From JAFAGX01 sp035624215 (GTDB taxonomy: Bacteria; Acidobacteriota; Terriglobia; Terriglobales; Acidobacteriaceae): 64,000 nucleotides of DNA. Shown here in pieces: positions 24,898 through 31,809 of this stretch. Each line of letters begins with the position of its first letter. The stretch's first letter is position 1. The DNA is taken from the NCBI GenBank assembly GCA_035624215.1, contig DASPRY010000129.1:75820-139819 (forward strand). The letters are read 5' to 3'. Position numbers and translations under genes: made by a program. The notes beneath the pieces are model-generated. The model saw only the letters and a program-made list of their open reading frames with translations, did no database searches and was not told the origin of the DNA.

Positions 24898-25737
24898 ATG
24901 CCATCTCGCCCGGGGCAGCCGCAGACCGGCCCACAGCCGCTGCCCGGTGTCGACGCCATCGTGGCCGTCGGTTCCGGTAAAGGCGGAGTGGGAAAGACCA
25001 CGCTGGCGGTCAACCTGGCGCTGGCACTGGCGAAGATGGGACACAAGGTTGGTCTGCTCGATGCCGATGTTTACGGCCCCAATGTGCCCCTCATGCTCGG
25101 TACGAGCGCTCAACCGAACGTGCTGGGTGATCAGAGGATTGAGCCGCTGGAAATCCACGGGCTCAAAGTCATCTCAGTTGGGTTCCTGAATCCGGGAGAC
25201 AAACCGTTGATCTGGCGCGGGCCGATGCTGCACTCCATCATCCGGCAGTTTCTGGGCTCGGTGGAATGGGGCCTGCTTGATTACCTTATCGTTGATCTTC
25301 CTCCGGGGACCGGGGACGTTTCCCTCTCGCTGATCCAGACGGTGCCACTCACCGGGGCAATCGTAGTTTCGACGCCCTCAGACGTCTCCCTGCAGGACGG
25401 CCGCAAAGCGATTGAGATGTTTCGCCAGATGAAGGTGGACGTGGTGGGCATGGTGGAGAACATGAGCTATTTTGTTTGTCCCCATTGCCAGCATGAAATC
25501 GACATTTTTTCGCGTGGCGGTGCGGAAAAAACGGCCAGCCAGTTCGGCATCGCATTTCTAGGAAATATTCAGCTTGACCCTGATATCCGAAGGGCTGGCG
25601 ATAGCGGCAAGCCCGCTGTACTCGAAGGTGAGAACTCACCTCACGCCAAGGCACTCTTTGAGTTTGCGCGCAAAGTGATGGCGCGCGTAGAAGAGATCAA
25701 ATCCAGCATGCCGGAAAACGTGATCCAGATTCAGTAA
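24898..25737 (+). CDS. apbC: Mrp/NBP35 family Fe-S cluster carrier ATPase
   Basis: P-loop ATPase that carries or delivers iron-sulfur clusters in the cytosol. With ATG 24898 it has 279 residues (TTG 24886 is an in-frame alternative). The deviant Walker A GSGKGGVGKTTLAVNLA, switch motif DADVYGPNVPLM, and DYLIVDLPPGTGDVSLSL are diagnostic. The cluster-binding CxxC appears as FVCPHC. There is no N-terminal MIP18/DUF59 domain, as is common. It is a single gene; the next gene is on the opposite strand 17 bases away. Confidence 0.92.
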   Translation: MPSRPGQPQTGPQPLPGVDAIVAVGSGKGGVGKTTLAVNLALALAKMGHKVGLLDADVYGPNVPLMLGTSAQPNVLGDQRIEPLEIHGLKVISVGFLNPGDKPLIWRGPMLHSIIRQFLGSVEWGLLDYLIVDLPPGTGDVSLSLIQTVPLTGAIVVSTPSDVSLQDGRKAIEMFRQMKVDVVGMVENMSYFVCPHCQHEIDIFSRGGAEKTASQFGIAFLGNIQLDPDIRRAGDSGKPAVLEGENSPHAKALFEFARKVMARVEEIKSSMPENVIQIQ

Positions 25738-25754
25738 AAAACGGCGAGCGGAAA

Positions 25755-26738
25755 TCAAGCCGCGAGAATCTTGGCGAAAACCTGCCGGTCAACATTTCCG
25801 CCGGTGAGCACTAGGCCCACGCGCTTGCCCTTCAACGACTGTTTTTCTTTAAGCGCAGCAGCCAGACCGGCCGCACCTGCTCCTTCGGCAACATTGTGGG
25901 TATCAGTGAAGAAGATCTTCATGGCACCGCTCATTTCTTCTTCGCTTACCTGGACGATGTGGTCGACGTTGTCCAGGACGACTTCGAGCGACGCATCGTC
26001 GGGGACGCGGCAAGCCATGCCGTCACCGAGTTGGGTCGTGACCGGGGCCGAAATCTTGCGCCCCGCCTCAAACGATAACGCGTAGGCTGGAGCGCCTTCC
26101 GCAACCACCCCGACGATTGTGGTTTTGCGGTTCAGGCCATTCCGCACCGCAACGCAAGCACAGATTCCCGAACCTTGTCCGATGGGCACGTACACCAGAT
26201 CGAGATCGTTCACCGCGGAGAAAAACTCCAGCCAGTAAGTGGCGACCCCGGTCACAATACTTGAGTGGTAGGCAGGCACAAAATGCCAGCCATGTTCATG
26301 GGCGAGATGGGCTGCGTGTTCTTTGGATTCCTGGTAGTCGCTACCGAACTCAATCAGATGTGCTCCTTGCGAGCGCATGGCGGCATTTTTTTCAGTGCTG
26401 TTTCCGCGGGGCACCACGATATGGGCTTCCACGTTGAATCTGCGCGCCGCGAGGGCGACCGACTGCCCATGATTGCCGCGCGTAGCCGTCACCAGCCCGG
26501 TGATGTGGTTGGGGCCGCGAAACAGTTCCGCCGCGTATACCACTGCCGTTCGCGCCTTAAACGCGCCGATTGGCGTATGGTTCTCGTGCTTCACCCACAC
26601 TTCCGTCTCCAGGCGTTCACATAGAAGGGGCCAGACCATCTGCGGGGTGGGCTGCATCACTGAGTAGACGAGTTCCTGCGCCTTCCTGATTTCATCGATC
26701 GTAGGCAAGGCCGACGACACTAACTGTTCTTCAATCAT
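25755..26738 (-). CDS. PLP-dependent threonine/serine dehydratase-like protein
   Basis: Fold-type II PLP enzyme of 327 residues, like IlvA, TdcB or EutB catalytic domains, without an ACT regulatory domain. The Schiff-base Lys61 lies in HTPIGAFKARTA. The phosphate-binding glycine loop appears as GQGSGICACVAV (one residue off the usual GGGGL form), and TATRGNHGQSVALAARRFN is the Asn loop. Likely deaminates threonine, serine or a hydroxy-amino acid. It lies 58 bases downstream of the sarcosine oxidase-like gene on the same strand, so the two may serve one amino-acid breakdown route. Confidence 0.82.
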   Translation of the reverse strand: MIEEQLVSSALPTIDEIRKAQELVYSVMQPTPQMVWPLLCERLETEVWVKHENHTPIGAFKARTAVVYAAELFRGPNHITGLVTATRGNHGQSVALAARRFNVEAHIVVPRGNSTEKNAAMRSQGAHLIEFGSDYQESKEHAAHLAHEHGWHFVPAYHSSIVTGVATYWLEFFSAVNDLDLVYVPIGQGSGICACVAVRNGLNRKTTIVGVVAEGAPAYALSFEAGRKISAPVTTQLGDGMACRVPDDASLEVVLDNVDHIVQVSEEEMSGAMKIFFTDTHNVAEGAGAAGLAAALKEKQSLKGKRVGLVLTGGNVDRQVFAKILAA

Positions 26739-26796
26739 CCTTATTCCCTCCAGCCCCGCCTTGCTGCATTCAGATTATGATCGGCGCGTGTTGGAT

Positions 26797-27936
26797 TCAA
26801 AGTCTTGCGAATCGCGCCAGCCGAAACAGTGGGTCAGGATCGTTTTCTTCCATGATCAACTCAGATACCATCTCGCCCAGTGCGGGGCCATGCTTGAATC
26901 CGTGGCCTGAGCCACCGCCCACAAGCCACACATTTTGGTCTTTGGGATGACGATCAATAATGAAGTGATCGTCGGGAGTATTCTCGTACTGGCAGACTCG
27001 GGTTTCGATGACGGGAGCGTTTTTCATTCCTGGGAATCGGAATCCGAGATACTCGCGCGCCGCTCGCAAGCCTTGGGCGCTGACGGTGCGGTCCCCTGAG
27101 GTTGGCTCGAATTCCGGGCCTCGCGTATCGTCAGCGAGTTTGAATCCGCGCCCATCGCTGGCGGGCATGCCATACACAAAGCGTTCGCGGTGGTCAGCCC
27201 ATACTGGCAGGCGTGTCTCTGAGAACCGCTCATCTCCGGCGGGCGGACCAAAGAAAAATACCTCTTGCCTGGTTGCCCGGATGAGATTGCCGATGCTGTC
27301 GGGGAAAAGTGTCCCCATCCATGGGCCGCAGGCAAATACATATTTGTCCGCAGTGAGGCGAGATCCGTTCGAGAGGGTCAGGCCATTCCGACCACCATCT
27401 TCTAATCCGTTTGGCAACACTGCCGTCTCGTGAAACTTCCCGCCTTCGGCCAGAAATGTATCCAGCACTTTCTGGCAGGCGACGCGGGCGCGAAGAAATC
27501 CGCCTTCCGGCTCGTAGATTCCCCAGCGGACGCCTTCGAAGTTGATTTGCGGCCAACGCTTTGTCATCTCGCTGACCGACAGCTCGTGGTAGGGAATACC
27601 GACTTCATGCAAGACTGGCAACGAGCCGCGCTCATATTCGTCATCGCTGGTCGCTGCCATCCACAGGACCCCTGTACGGTGCAAGAGCCGAACGCCCCAA
27701 CGCTGTTCGTGCTCCTTCCAGAGTTGCATGGCTCGGGCGGACATTTTGGTATAGGGCTGCCTTGGTCCATATGTGCCGCGGATAATGCGGCTTTCGCCGC
27801 CCGAGGATGAACGGGAGTTGCCCGACCCCCAAGCGTCCAGCAACGTGACCTTGGCCCCGCGGCGCAATAGATAAAGAGCAGTCCATCCCCCGAACGCTCC
27901 CGCGCCGATCGCCGCGATATGGGCTGGGTTTCGCAA
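26797..27936 (-). CDS. FAD-dependent N-methyl amino acid oxidase (monomeric sarcosine oxidase/SolA-like)
   Basis: A 379-residue DAO-family oxidase. The N-terminal Rossmann motif is AAIGAGAFGGWTALYLLRRG (8-27). Cys315 in ETRVCQYENTPDDHF occupies the position that holds FAD covalently in monomeric sarcosine oxidase (also 315), and the FIIDRHP and GGGSGHGFKHGPALG motifs follow. Oxidative demethylation of sarcosine or N-methyltryptophan, releasing formaldehyde and peroxide, is the family reaction; the exact substrate is not determined. It starts divergently from the hrcA promoter region and precedes the dehydratase. Confidence 0.85.
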   Translation of the reverse strand: MRNPAHIAAIGAGAFGGWTALYLLRRGAKVTLLDAWGSGNSRSSSGGESRIIRGTYGPRQPYTKMSARAMQLWKEHEQRWGVRLLHRTGVLWMAATSDDEYERGSLPVLHEVGIPYHELSVSEMTKRWPQINFEGVRWGIYEPEGGFLRARVACQKVLDTFLAEGGKFHETAVLPNGLEDGGRNGLTLSNGSRLTADKYVFACGPWMGTLFPDSIGNLIRATRQEVFFFGPPAGDERFSETRLPVWADHRERFVYGMPASDGRGFKLADDTRGPEFEPTSGDRTVSAQGLRAAREYLGFRFPGMKNAPVIETRVCQYENTPDDHFIIDRHPKDQNVWLVGGGSGHGFKHGPALGEMVSELIMEENDPDPLFRLARFARL

Positions 27937-27974
27937 GTGAAGAAAATATCAAAAAAATCGATGCAAATATGGAA

Positions 27975-28001
27975 TTAGCATTCTTGAGTCCTGAGTGCTA
28001 A
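27975..28001. promoter_or_regulatory. CIRCE operator of the heat-shock operon
   Basis: TTAGCATTC-N9-GAGTGCTAA, one mismatch from the CIRCE consensus (TTAGCACTC-N9-GAGTGCTAA). It ends four bases before the -35 box of the hrcA promoter. HrcA binding here would repress the operon. Confidence 0.93.
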
Positions 28002-28004
28002 TCC

Positions 28005-28033
28005 TTGACAGGCGCATGCCAGGTTCCTAAAAT
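28005..28033 (+). promoter_or_regulatory. sigma70-type promoter of hrcA-grpE-dnaJ
   Basis: TTGACA (28005-28010), 17-base spacer, TAAAAT (28028-28033). The start is predicted near 28040, leaving a leader of about 95 bases before hrcA. Confidence 0.88.
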
Positions 28034-28134
28034 CCAGCTAGGATGTAACCGCGTCTTCCAATGTAACTGTTGCATCTAAATAACTTAAGTAGCAGGTCGT
28101 TGACTGAAGCCGGGCGGTTCGACGTCATAAGAGT

Positions 28135-29172
28135 ATGCCTTCTGGTACCCAAATCGGCGAACGTGAACGTGAAATACTTACTGCCATCGTAGAGACTTAT
28201 ATTGCTACGGGGGAGCCAGTGGGGTCGCGCACACTTGCGCGCGCCAGCCGGGAGGGACTCAGCCCGGCCACGATCCGCAACGTGATGTCGGATCTCGCGG
28301 ACGCTGGCTATCTGGATCAGCCCCACACTTCAGCGGGTCGCGTGCCCAGCCCTGAAGCTTATCGTTACTACGTCGAGCAACTGACCGGTAACGCGCGCAT
28401 TTCGGCTGAAGACGAAGGAATCATCCAGAGTTCGCTGCAAGGTATCAGCGATGTGCAAGAGTTCATGGAGCGCACGTCGCACGTGCTGTCGCTGATCTCA
28501 AGAAACGTTGGGGTGGCTGTGGCGCTCGGTGGGCCGAGGAATGCACTGGACCACGTTTATTTTTCCCGCCTCGGAGATCAGAAGGTATTGGCCGTGGTGG
28601 TCACCAAGTCGGGCATAGTGCGAGACCGCGTGCTGCGTCTAGACATCTCGCAGCCCGATTTGGACATGGCGACGCGGTATATCAATGACAATTTTCGTGG
28701 CTGGACGATCGACGCGATCAGAACGGAACTTGCCCGCCGTCTCGAACAAGAGCGGGGAGAATACGATCACCTGATGGCCTCGGTGGAACAGCTCTATCGC
28801 CGCGGAGCATTGGCGGATGAAGGCACGCAAGCGGTCTACGTAGAGGGCACCGCAAATCTGGTGGCGAGCGAGCAGGACCGGCAACATTTACAAGAGCTGC
28901 TACAGACCCTGGAAGAGAAACAAAAGATTGTGAAGCTGCTAAATGCCTACCTGGATGCCAAGCAGGAGGCGGTGCGCGTGGTCATTGGCCTGGATCAGGC
29001 TTTGCCCTCGATGCGCAACTTCGTTTTGATCGGCGCGCCGGCTCGCGTGGGGGGTGAAGTGATGGGTTCGCTCGCGGTGCTTGGCCCGACGCGCCTGGAT
29101 TACCAGCACACGATGACTGCGGTTTCCTACATCGCGCGGCTGTTTGACAAAATCTTGAACGAATCGGAATGA
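28135..29172 (+). CDS. hrcA: heat-inducible transcription repressor HrcA
   Basis: Represses heat-shock genes by binding CIRCE and needs GroEL for activity. 345 residues: an N-terminal winged helix (REREILTAIVETYIATGEPVGSRTLAR, then GLSPATIRNVMSDLADAGYLDQPHTSAGRVPS), a dimerisation region, and a C-terminal GAF-like domain ending LGPTRLDYQHTMTAVSYIARLFDKIL. ATG 28135 is the only good start. It is the first gene after the CIRCE element and so autoregulated. It is followed by grpE nine bases later. Confidence 0.96.
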   Translation: MPSGTQIGEREREILTAIVETYIATGEPVGSRTLARASREGLSPATIRNVMSDLADAGYLDQPHTSAGRVPSPEAYRYYVEQLTGNARISAEDEGIIQSSLQGISDVQEFMERTSHVLSLISRNVGVAVALGGPRNALDHVYFSRLGDQKVLAVVVTKSGIVRDRVLRLDISQPDLDMATRYINDNFRGWTIDAIRTELARRLEQERGEYDHLMASVEQLYRRGALADEGTQAVYVEGTANLVASEQDRQHLQELLQTLEEKQKIVKLLNAYLDAKQEAVRVVIGLDQALPSMRNFVLIGAPARVGGEVMGSLAVLGPTRLDYQHTMTAVSYIARLFDKILNESE

Positions 29173-29181
29173 AATACTCTT

Positions 29182-29769
29182 ATGGCCAGAACCAATGGAA
29201 AGTCAGAAATTAAACCCCAGGACCTCGACACCGAGCACGAACTGCCGGCGTCCGACGAAACGGCTGATTCACCATCAGCCGCGGCGGAAATACCGGGGGT
29301 TCGTCCCGTAACCGAAAACGCAGAGTTACAGAAGTTGAGGGCCGAACGTGAAACGTTGATCGACCGTCTCGCGCGCATGCAGGCGGATTTCGAGAATTCA
29401 CGCAAGCGAGCTGCCCGGGAACAGCAGGAGTTTCGCGATTATGCGCTGGCGGATGCGATTAAGGCTCTCCTTCCGACTCTGGACAGCTTCGAGCGGGCTT
29501 TGCAGTCCAGTCGGGAGAGGTCGGATCTGCGTGATGGGGTTGAACTGATCTACAAGCAGTTGCAAGACACGTTGACCAAGCTCGGCCTGCGTCCAATTCC
29601 GGCGAAAGGTGAACCGTTCGATCCCCGTCTTCACGAAGCTATTGAGATGGTCGAAACGTCCGAGGTTCCGGATCATCAAATATTAGAGGAACTGCAGCGC
29701 GGTTATAAGTTGAAGGATCGTCTTTTGCGGCCTGCGATGGTCAAGGTCGCGAGCAATTCAAAACACTGA
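29182..29769 (+). CDS. grpE: nucleotide exchange factor GrpE
   Basis: Exchanges ADP for ATP on DnaK. 195 residues: a disordered acidic N-terminus of about 45 residues, a long coiled-coil helix (LQKLRAERETLIDRLARMQADFENSRKR, about 50-80) and the beta-wing domain (DTLTKLGLRPIPAKGEPFDPRLHEAIEMVETSEVPD) with the typical V-x-K ending (LLRPAMVKVA). Second gene of the CIRCE operon, nine bases after hrcA. dnaK is not in this operon. Confidence 0.94.
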   Translation: MARTNGKSEIKPQDLDTEHELPASDETADSPSAAAEIPGVRPVTENAELQKLRAERETLIDRLARMQADFENSRKRAAREQQEFRDYALADAIKALLPTLDSFERALQSSRERSDLRDGVELIYKQLQDTLTKLGLRPIPAKGEPFDPRLHEAIEMVETSEVPDHQILEELQRGYKLKDRLLRPAMVKVASNSKH

Positions 29770-29839
29770 CAGAAGCATTGGCCTTTCTATCCACGAAAGA
29801 TCAATGCTGAACCCCAAATCGAAGGCTTAACAAACAATT

Positions 29840-30964
29840 CTGGCGAGCAACGTCAAACGCGATTATTACGAAGTGCTCGGAGTGACGCGGGAAGCGTCTG
29901 AACAGGAGATCAAAAGCGCCTATCGAAAATTGGCGCTACAGTTCCATCCCGACCGCAATCCCAACAATCCCGATGCGGAAGAGAAATTCAAGGAATGCAG
30001 CGAAGCCTATGCCATCCTAGCGGACGCCGATAAACGAGCGGCCTACGATCGCTTTGGCCACGCCGCCGTGAGTGGTGCGCCTGCGGGTGGGGTTGATCCT
30101 ACAATTTTCCAGGATTTCAGCGAGATTTTTGGTGACTTCTTTGGGTTTGGAGACCTATTCGGGGGTGGTGGCCGTCGCCGCAGCCGCGCCCAGCGTGGCC
30201 CTGATTTGCGGGAAGACATTACGTTGGAATTTGAGGAGGCAGTCTTCGGCAAGGAGACCCAGGTTACTGTTCGCCGCCATGAAGTGTGTGAAGAGTGCCG
30301 GGGTTCGGGAGCGGCTGCGGGCAAAGCGCCGGTGACGTGTCGCTCTTGCGGTGGGCGTGGCCAGGTTCGCTATCAGCAGGGATTTTTCAGCATGGCGCGC
30401 ACGTGCCCGACTTGCCAGGGGGCCGGCAGCGTCATCACCGATCCCTGCGCAAAGTGCAAAGGCGAAGGCCGGGTACTGCGGCAGCGCGCGGTGGATGCCA
30501 AAATTCCCGCCGGAGTGGAGGATGGTACTCGAATTCGTTTTTCCGGTTTGGGAGAAGCGGGTGCATTTGGCGGCCCAGCCGGCGATCTATACGTCGTGCT
30601 TCACGTCAAGGAGCATCCTTTCTTCGAACGCGAAGGCACCGACCTGCACTGCGTCATCCCAATCTCCTTCACTCAGGCGGCCCTCGGAACTGAGATTCAT
30701 GTTCCCACGCTCGACGGCGAGCATAGCTTGAAGGTTCCAGAGGGCGTGCAGTCTGGAACTACCATGCGCATCCGCGGCAAGGGCGTGCCTGTGTTGAACG
30801 GTCATGGCAAGGGCGATCTCTTTGTCGAACTTCGGGTCCAAACCCCAACCAAGCTCAACAAGCGGCAGCGCGAGCTGCTGCAGGAACTGGAAGGCAGCGC
30901 CAGAATTGAAAACAAGCCCCAGCGCCGGACGCTGATGGGAAAAGTGAAGGACATTTTCGGATGA
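29840..30964 (+). CDS. dnaJ: chaperone DnaJ, apparent CTG start
   Basis: Co-chaperone that stimulates DnaK ATPase. About 374 residues if it starts at CTG 29840 (reading ASNVKRDYYEVLGVTR); an in-frame stop lies at 29828-29830 and no ATG, GTG or TTG lies between. GTG 29873 would remove the essential first J-domain helix. The J domain has the HPD motif (FHPDRNP), followed by a Gly/Phe linker, four CxxCxGxG zinc repeats (CEECRGSG, CRSCGGRG, CPTCQGAG, CAKCKGEG) and the C-terminal substrate domains. The spacing to the nearest GAAGG (14 bases) is long. Third gene of the CIRCE operon, 70 bases after grpE. Confidence 0.9.
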   Translation: MASNVKRDYYEVLGVTREASEQEIKSAYRKLALQFHPDRNPNNPDAEEKFKECSEAYAILADADKRAAYDRFGHAAVSGAPAGGVDPTIFQDFSEIFGDFFGFGDLFGGGGRRRSRAQRGPDLREDITLEFEEAVFGKETQVTVRRHEVCEECRGSGAAAGKAPVTCRSCGGRGQVRYQQGFFSMARTCPTCQGAGSVITDPCAKCKGEGRVLRQRAVDAKIPAGVEDGTRIRFSGLGEAGAFGGPAGDLYVVLHVKEHPFFEREGTDLHCVIPISFTQAALGTEIHVPTLDGEHSLKVPEGVQSGTTMRIRGKGVPVLNGHGKGDLFVELRVQTPTKLNKRQRELLQELEGSARIENKPQRRTLMGKVKDIFG

Positions 30965-31039
30965 GGATCGAACCAGCAAGGGCACGAATGAGCGAAGGGA
31001 TTGTTCCTTTGTGAGCCCTTGGTGGCTCAACTACTTCTG

Positions 31040-31747
31040 ATGAGCCGTCGTCGCTGGATCGCTGATGAAGTTAGCGGCAATCGTGCGATCCTGCTAGGTC
31101 CCCATGCTGCGCATCTTTCACGGGTTCTGCGCGCCCGGATTGGTCAGAAATTCGACATCTCAACCGGACGTGAAGTCCGCCGCGGACTCATTACCCGCAT
31201 CTCCCCCGAGCGAGTTGAATTCGAGTTAGGCGAAGTGGTCGCGTCTCCGGCTCCGCTTCAGGTTACTCTTGCTCTCTCCATTTTCAAGTTTGATCGACTG
31301 GAGTGGGCGATCGAAAAGTGCACGGAACTGGGGGCTGGGCGAATCATTCCGGTAATTGCGCAACGCACCGAGACGCATCTTGCTGCAGCCGCACCGAAGC
31401 GCGTCGAACGCTGGCAACGAATCGCTCGCCAAGCGGCAGAACAATCCCGGCAACTTTCGCCACCCGAGATAACGGCTCCAATCAAGCTAAAGCAAGCCGT
31501 TGCTCTGCCCGGCAGCCGGCGTATCGTTCTGTCGGAGTCGGAAGATCAAATAACCCTTAAGGAGGCTCTGAAGTCTCATGGTAGCAACGTGATTCTCGCC
31601 TTTGGCCCGGAGGGTGGGTGGACAGAAGCAGAACTTGAAATGTTCCGCAATGCAGGATGGATCTCAGCCTCCCTCGGAAATACCATTCTCCGTGCTGAAA
31701 CGGCGGCCATCGTAGCGCTGGCCATTACTCTGGCAGAATTGCAGTAA
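31040..31747 (+). CDS. rsmE: 16S rRNA (uracil1498-N3)-methyltransferase
   Basis: SPOUT-class enzyme that methylates U1498 of 16S rRNA. From ATG 31040 it has 235 residues; TTG 31001 would add 13 residues that do not look native. The N-terminal PUA-like part starts MSRRRWIADEVSGNRAILLGPHAAHLSRVLRA. The SPOUT knot motifs are visible: KCTELGAGRIIPVIAQRTE, LAFGPEGGWTEAELEMF and LGNTILRAETAAIVAL. It follows dnaJ by 75 bases, a common neighbour of dnaJ in bacteria, and may be read from the same operon. Confidence 0.93.
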   Translation: MSRRRWIADEVSGNRAILLGPHAAHLSRVLRARIGQKFDISTGREVRRGLITRISPERVEFELGEVVASPAPLQVTLALSIFKFDRLEWAIEKCTELGAGRIIPVIAQRTETHLAAAAPKRVERWQRIARQAAEQSRQLSPPEITAPIKLKQAVALPGSRRIVLSESEDQITLKEALKSHGSNVILAFGPEGGWTEAELEMFRNAGWISASLGNTILRAETAAIVALAITLAELQ

Positions 31748-31809
31748 TTTGGATTATCGCGTGGCGCGCGTTATTCATTTTCGACTTCCCTCTGCTATGC
31801 TCCTCCTCA

